Under the pieces are notes generated by a model. The model did no database searches. It was given only the letters and a program-made list of their open reading frames with translations, and had not been told where the DNA came from. From contig JAZNFW010000060.1 of the NCBI GenBank assembly GCA_045576175.1, forward strand, positions 1 through 17,928: DNA of 17,928 nt, given 5' to 3'. This DNA is from RGIG8748 sp045576175. Its GTDB lineage: Bacteria; Bacillota; Clostridia; UMGS1810. Positions 14,548-17,928 of the stretch are shown piece by piece; position 1 is the first letter of the stretch, and every line of letters starts with the position of its first letter. The position numbers and the translations under genes are program-made.

Positions 14548-17001
14548 ATGAACTACGATTTTGGTGCCATCGAAAAGAAATGGCAAGCTAAATGGGAAGA
14601 AGAAAAGGCTTTCAAAACAGAAATAAACGATAAGCCCAAGTACTACACCCTTGAGATGTTCCCTTATCCTTCGGGAAATCTTCATATGGGACATGTGCGT
14701 AACTATTCTATAGGTGATGTAGTAGCAAGATTTAAAAAGATGAACGGCTACAATGTTCTTCATCCTATGGGATGGGATTCCTTTGGACTTCCGGCGGAAA
14801 ATGCCGCCATCAAGCATGGTGCAAATCCTAAGGACTGGACATATTCCAACATAGATAATATGCGTGAGCAGTTAAAGAGCCTTGGAATAAGCTACGACTG
14901 GGACAGAGAAGTTGCTACCTGCAAGCCCGATTACTACAAGTTTACACAAGAGCTCTTTTTGGAGTTTTTCAATAATGACCTTGCATACAAAAAGAAATCC
15001 TATGTTAACTGGTGTCCCTCCTGCCAGACTGTGCTTGCAAATGAGCAGGTTGTAAACGGCAAGTGTGAGAGATGTAAATCCGATGTGGGCAAAAAGGACC
15101 TCGAACAGTGGTTCTTCAAGATTACAGAATATGCCGATGAACTCTTAAAGGATTTAGATAAGCTCGACGGATGGCCCGACAAGGTTAAGACCATGCAGGC
15201 AAACTGGATTGGCAAGAGCCGCGGTGCACAGGTTACATTTACTGTGGACGGTCTTGACGAAAAGCTTACTGTGTACACCACAAGACCCGATACAATCTAT
15301 GGTGTTACATATATGGTAATTGCACCTGAACACCCCATAGTGCCTAAACTTATAGACGGTATGGAAACACAGAGCGAGTGCGAAGATTTCATTAAGAAGA
15401 TGCAGTTTTTAAATGAAATAGAACGCACAAGCTCCGAAACTGAAAAAGAAGGTGTGTTCACAGGCCGTTATGTTATAAATCCCATAACAGGCGACAAGGT
15501 TCCTCTATATCTTGCAAACTATGTACTTACAGATTACGGAACAGGTATAGTTATGGCTGTTCCTGCACACGACCAGAGAGACTTTGAATTTGCAAGAAAG
15601 TACAACCTTCCCGTAAAGGTAGTTATAACTCCCGACGGAAACGACATAGACCCCGATACTATGGCAGAATCCTTTGAGGCAGAGGGCATAATGGTGAATT
15701 CCGGAAAGTTTAACGGAATGGGTAACCGTGAGGCTCTTGCAAAGATTATAGACTATATGGACTCTGAGGGAATAGGCGAGAGCAAGACCAATTTCCGCCT
15801 TCGTGACTGGCTCATATCCAGACAGCGTTACTGGGGTGCACCAATTCCTGTGATTTACTGTGAGGATTGCGGTGCTGTGGGCGTTCCCAAAGAAGACCTT
15901 CCTGTGCTTCTTCCCGAGGATGTGGAATTTACAGGTCAGGGCAAATCGCCTCTTACCACAAGCCCCACATTCGTAAACGCTCCCTGTCCCAAGTGCGGAA
16001 AGATGGGCGTGAGAGAAACCGACACTATGGACACATTTGTGTGCTCGTCCTGGTATTTCTTAAGATACTGCGATCCCAAAAATGACAAAGAGCCCTTCTC
16101 TATGGATGCATTAAAGTACTGGATGGGCGTAGACCAGTATATAGGCGGAGTTGAGCACGCAATACTGCATCTTCTCTATGCAAGATTCTTTACAAAGGCA
16201 CTTCACAAGATGGGACTTGTGCCTGTAGACGAGCCATTTGTAAATCTTCTTACACAGGGTATGGTGTTAAAGGATGGCACCAAGATGAGTAAATCTCTTG
16301 GTAATGTAGTAAGCCCCGAGGAAATTATAAATAAATACGGTGCAGATACCGCAAGACTCTTCATCCTCTTTGCAGCTCCCCCCGAGAGAGACCTTGAGTG
16401 GAGCGATACCGCGGTGGAAGGCTCCTATAGATTTATAAACAGAGTATTCAGACTTGTGACAGATAATCTTGACAGAATAGATTTAAATAACATTTCTTAC
16501 GACAAGACAGCTCTCACTTCTGAGGACAAGGAACTAAGGTATGTACTCAACTACACCAAGAAAAAGGGCACAGACGATATAAGCATCCGCTTTAATTTCA
16601 ATACTGCAATAAGCGGAATTATGGAGCTTGTAAATGCACTCTATGCATACAAGGGCACAAATGACGCCCTCTTTGCCGAGGCAGTGCGTGACACTGTAAC
16701 TATGCTTGCTCCATTTATACCCCATGTTACAGAAGAGCTTTGGACTCTTATGGGCGCAGAGGGCAGTGTGCACGAAGCAAGCTGGGTAACCTATGATGAA
16801 GATGCTCTTGTAAAGGATGAAATAGAGCTTGTTGTTCAGGTAAACGGCAAAATTAAAGGCAAGATAAATGTTGCATCTTCTCTTGACGAAGAACAGATAA
16901 AAAATACTGCCATCGAAAGCGTTAAGGAAGCAGTAGAAGGAAAGCAGATTGTAAAAGTAATAGTCGTAAAGGGAAGATTAGTAAATATAGTTGTAAAGTA
17001 A
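14548..17001 (+). CDS. leuS: Leucyl-tRNA synthetase
   Basis: This class I aminoacyl-tRNA synthetase of 817 residues charges tRNA-Leu. The ATP-binding signature HMGH is at 46-49 and KMSKS at 579-583. A Zn-ribbon-like segment carries CPSC and CERC at about 154-178. The CP1 editing domain lies between, marked by TTRPDTIYGVTY and GTGIVMAVPAHDQRDFEFA. The tail has the anticodon-binding region and the C-terminal domain (VQVNGKIKGKI). Length and layout match bacterial LeuRS. The start follows a GAAGGG site at 14533-14538. No T-box leader is present in the 17-base gap after rsfS, so expression depends on the operon promoter or on an internal promoter I cannot see. A strong terminator lies 100 bases downstream. 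Confidence 0.98.
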   Translation: MNYDFGAIEKKWQAKWEEEKAFKTEINDKPKYYTLEMFPYPSGNLHMGHVRNYSIGDVVARFKKMNGYNVLHPMGWDSFGLPAENAAIKHGANPKDWTYSNIDNMREQLKSLGISYDWDREVATCKPDYYKFTQELFLEFFNNDLAYKKKSYVNWCPSCQTVLANEQVVNGKCERCKSDVGKKDLEQWFFKITEYADELLKDLDKLDGWPDKVKTMQANWIGKSRGAQVTFTVDGLDEKLTVYTTRPDTIYGVTYMVIAPEHPIVPKLIDGMETQSECEDFIKKMQFLNEIERTSSETEKEGVFTGRYVINPITGDKVPLYLANYVLTDYGTGIVMAVPAHDQRDFEFARKYNLPVKVVITPDGNDIDPDTMAESFEAEGIMVNSGKFNGMGNREALAKIIDYMDSEGIGESKTNFRLRDWLISRQRYWGAPIPVIYCEDCGAVGVPKEDLPVLLPEDVEFTGQGKSPLTTSPTFVNAPCPKCGKMGVRETDTMDTFVCSSWYFLRYCDPKNDKEPFSMDALKYWMGVDQYIGGVEHAILHLLYARFFTKALHKMGLVPVDEPFVNLLTQGMVLKDGTKMSKSLGNVVSPEEIINKYGADTARLFILFAAPPERDLEWSDTAVEGSYRFINRVFRLVTDNLDRIDLNNISYDKTALTSEDKELRYVLNYTKKKGTDDISIRFNFNTAISGIMELVNALYAYKGTNDALFAEAVRDTVTMLAPFIPHVTEELWTLMGAEGSVHEASWVTYDEDALVKDEIELVVQVNGKIKGKINVASSLDEEQIKNTAIESVKEAVEGKQIVKVIVVKGRLVNIVVK

Positions 17002-17100
17002 TAATTATAAAGAAGGGAATGTAAAAAAAGCGCAGAGCACTCATAGGCTAGGCAAATTACATTCTGTTGTGTTAAATTACAACAAAACAAAAAACTTGTG

Positions 17101-17134
17101 TAGGAATCTGCAAAATGCAGATTCCTATTTTTTT
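17101..17134 (+). terminator. Intrinsic terminator after leuS
   Basis: A perfect 12-bp stem (17101-17112 with 17116-17127) has an AAA loop and is followed by seven T (17128-17134). It ends the yhbY-leuS operon about 100 bases after the leuS stop. Confidence 0.95.
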
Positions 17135-17150
17135 ATAGCCTATAAGTTAT

Positions 17151-17222
17151 GAGCCAACTTCGCCTCTCGGTGTATCTTTATACACCTTCGGGTCCCCCTC
17201 GCAAGCAAGCTTGCTTCGGCTC
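17151..17222. repeat. Palindrome cluster, candidate dispersed repeat element
   Basis: Short inverted repeats are nested in 72 bases. GAGCC (17151-17155) pairs with GGCTC (17218-17222) and encloses two hairpins: GGTGTA/TACACC (17169-17174 with 17181-17186, six-base loop) and the perfect palindrome AAGCAAGCTTGCTT (17203-17216). The stretch is more C-rich than its surroundings and has no coding frame of interest. This multi-hairpin layout is like REP/MITE-type intergenic elements, but only one copy is in the window, so repetition in the genome is unproven. Confidence 0.45.
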
Positions 17223-17266
17223 AGTTCGCTTATTCTGCATCTTTTTTTCCATCCCCGCAAAATTTC

Positions 17267-17304
17267 AAAAAGGATGCAGAGAAAATTTTTCTCTGCATCC
17301 CTTT
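17267..17304 (-). terminator. Terminator of the S24 repressor gene, probably bidirectional
   Basis: GGATGCAGAGAAA (17272-17284) pairs perfectly with TTTCTCTGCATCC (17288-17300). On the minus strand the stem is followed by five T (17267-17271 read in reverse), 26 bases after the stop of the repressor gene. On the plus strand it is followed by CTTTT, so it may also catch read-through from leuS. Confidence 0.88.
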
Positions 17305-17326
17305 TAAGTTATAGAGGACAATTATA

Positions 17327-17928
17327 TTAATTTAAACTTGCACTTTGGAATCCAATAGCCTTTCCAAGTATATATGTCTGATTTAATTCATCGCCCGAAA
17401 AATACATAGGCTGATATGCGGGGTTTTCTGCTACGAGCATAAGTCCGTCGGCGGTTTTGTAAACTCTCTTTAGTGTAGCCTCGTCGCCAATTACCACAGC
17501 TGCAATTTCGCCATTTTCAACAGTGCTCTGCTGACGGATAAACACAATATCACCATCTGCAATACGGGCATTTATCATACTGTCTCCTCTGGCAGTAAGA
17601 CAAAAATCTGCTTTGGAATTTTCGCCCGTGGCGAGCACATATTCGTATTCTTCGTTGCAGAATATGGGCGTACCGCAGGCTATTGAACCGAGCATACGGA
17701 TTTTTTTAACAGGGATGGTGCTCTCTTGCACACTCTCGTGCAGAGTTTCTACACCGGTTAAAAGAAAATCCACAGATACATTGAGAACCTTTGCAATAAT
17801 CTTTAATGTGTCTGCCTGCGGAGTCTGGAAGCCCGTTTCCCACTTGCTTATCATAACTCTGTCCGTTTTAAGATTGTATTCATTTCTAAGTATATCCATA
17901 AGAGCTGACTGTGTGAGGTGACGGCTCT
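17327..17928 (-). CDS. XRE-type HTH / S24 peptidase-domain repressor (LexA-like), 5' end outside the window
   Basis: The minus-strand frame is open to the right edge; the in-frame ATG at 17899 is internal to the helix-turn-helix, so the true start lies beyond the window. Numbered from that Met, residues 1-48 end an XRE-type DNA-binding domain (VMISKWETG, then TLKIIAKVLNVSVDFLL). Residues 70-190 form an S24 autoprotease domain, with a likely self-cleavage bond C75-G76 (SIACGTPI), catalytic S107 (GDSM) and K144 (ATLKRV). Such proteins repress stress, SOS or prophage genes and are inactivated by cleavage, classically stimulated by RecA. Cys-Gly in place of Ala-Gly at the cleavage site is as in UmuD. 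No prophage genes are visible here, so it may be a chromosomal regulator. It converges with leuS. Confidence 0.9.
   Translation of the reverse strand, partial: SRHLTQSALMDILRNEYNLKTDRVMISKWETGFQTPQADTLKIIAKVLNVSVDFLLTGVETLHESVQESTIPVKKIRMLGSIACGTPIFCNEEYEYVLATGENSKADFCLTARGDSMINARIADGDIVFIRQQSTVENGEIAAVVIGDEATLKRVYKTADGLMLVAENPAYQPMYFSGDELNQTYILGKAIGFQSASLN

Larger units (their letters stand above)
17002..17326 (+). other. Structured intergenic region between leuS and the S24 repressor gene
   Basis: No gene was found in these 325 bases. From left to right there is a loose inverted repeat (GAATGTA at 17017 with TACATTC at 17058), the leuS terminator (17101-17134) nested inside an 8-base inverted repeat ATAGGCTA/TAGCCTAT (17043 and 17136), a palindrome cluster (17151-17222), a TTCTGCATC plus T-run (17233-17248), and a long perfect palindrome that serves as the repressor gene terminator. 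A core TCTGCA or its complement occurs five times. Confidence 0.7.

Noticed and set aside
17010..17030. Start-stop mini-ORF (AGAAGGGA then ATG TAA) after leuS
   Set aside because: A single AUG-stop with a ribosome-binding-like sequence but no gene after it is most likely chance in an A/G-rich trailer.
17151..17222. CRISPR array or tRNA-like structure in the palindrome cluster
   Set aside because: There are no regularly spaced direct repeats, and no cloverleaf with anticodon and CCA-type acceptor can be drawn.
17613..17921. Plus-strand frame of about 100 codons opposite the repressor gene
   Set aside because: The minus strand encodes an evident S24 domain with catalytic residues. The plus-strand frame has no domain and no ribosome binding site.

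Overview
The window looks like a piece of a low-to-moderate GC Bacillota chromosome, most likely class Clostridia. The support is the rpoB-rpoC pair, the order yhbY-nadD-yqeK-LCP-rsfS-leuS, AGGAG-type ribosome binding sites, frequent AGA and ATA codons, and compact sigma-A promoters with extended -10 boxes. The family cannot be fixed from the sequence alone; an Oscillospirales-like gut anaerobe is a guess. No rRNA, tRNA, CRISPR array, insertion sequence or phage gene was seen.

Layout. (1) 1-4105: the acidic C-terminal end of rpoB, complete rpoC, and a strong intrinsic terminator. (2) 4107-6545: a promoter followed by two overlapping paralogous CNNM/CorC-type membrane proteins with CBS pairs, then a terminator. 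(3) 6611-11229: a second terminator-promoter module resembling the one after rpoC, then an operon-like run of an MFS transporter, two M20 metallopeptidases, a 4-oxalocrotonate-tautomerase-like protein of the PptA type, and a GtrA-family membrane protein. The first M20 gene has an apparent one-base frameshift in an A6 tract just after its best start codon. (4) 11244-17134: a consensus promoter and a tightly packed housekeeping operon: YhbY-type RNA-binding protein, nadD (TTG start), yqeK, an LCP cell-wall ligase, rsfS and leuS, closed by a strong terminator. (5) 17135-17326: a gene-free, hairpin-rich stretch that may be a dispersed palindromic element. (6) 17327-17928, minus strand: an XRE/S24 LexA-like repressor, convergent with leuS and running off the right edge.

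How the genes work together. Regions 1 and 4 are core functions: transcription, ribosome assembly and silencing, NAD synthesis, dinucleotide turnover, wall polymer attachment and leucyl-tRNA charging. Region 3 is the main accessory block. Its transporter, a peptidase with an aminopeptidase/dipeptidase-like ligand set, a peptidase with a carboxypeptidase-like ligand set, and a small tautomerase suggest uptake and stepwise dismantling of a peptide or amino-acid conjugate. The substrate cannot be read from the sequence. The most notable observations are this operon with its frameshift, the 40/50 identical terminator-promoter module found twice, and the palindrome cluster downstream of leuS. Nothing here is clearly a new defence or mobile system.
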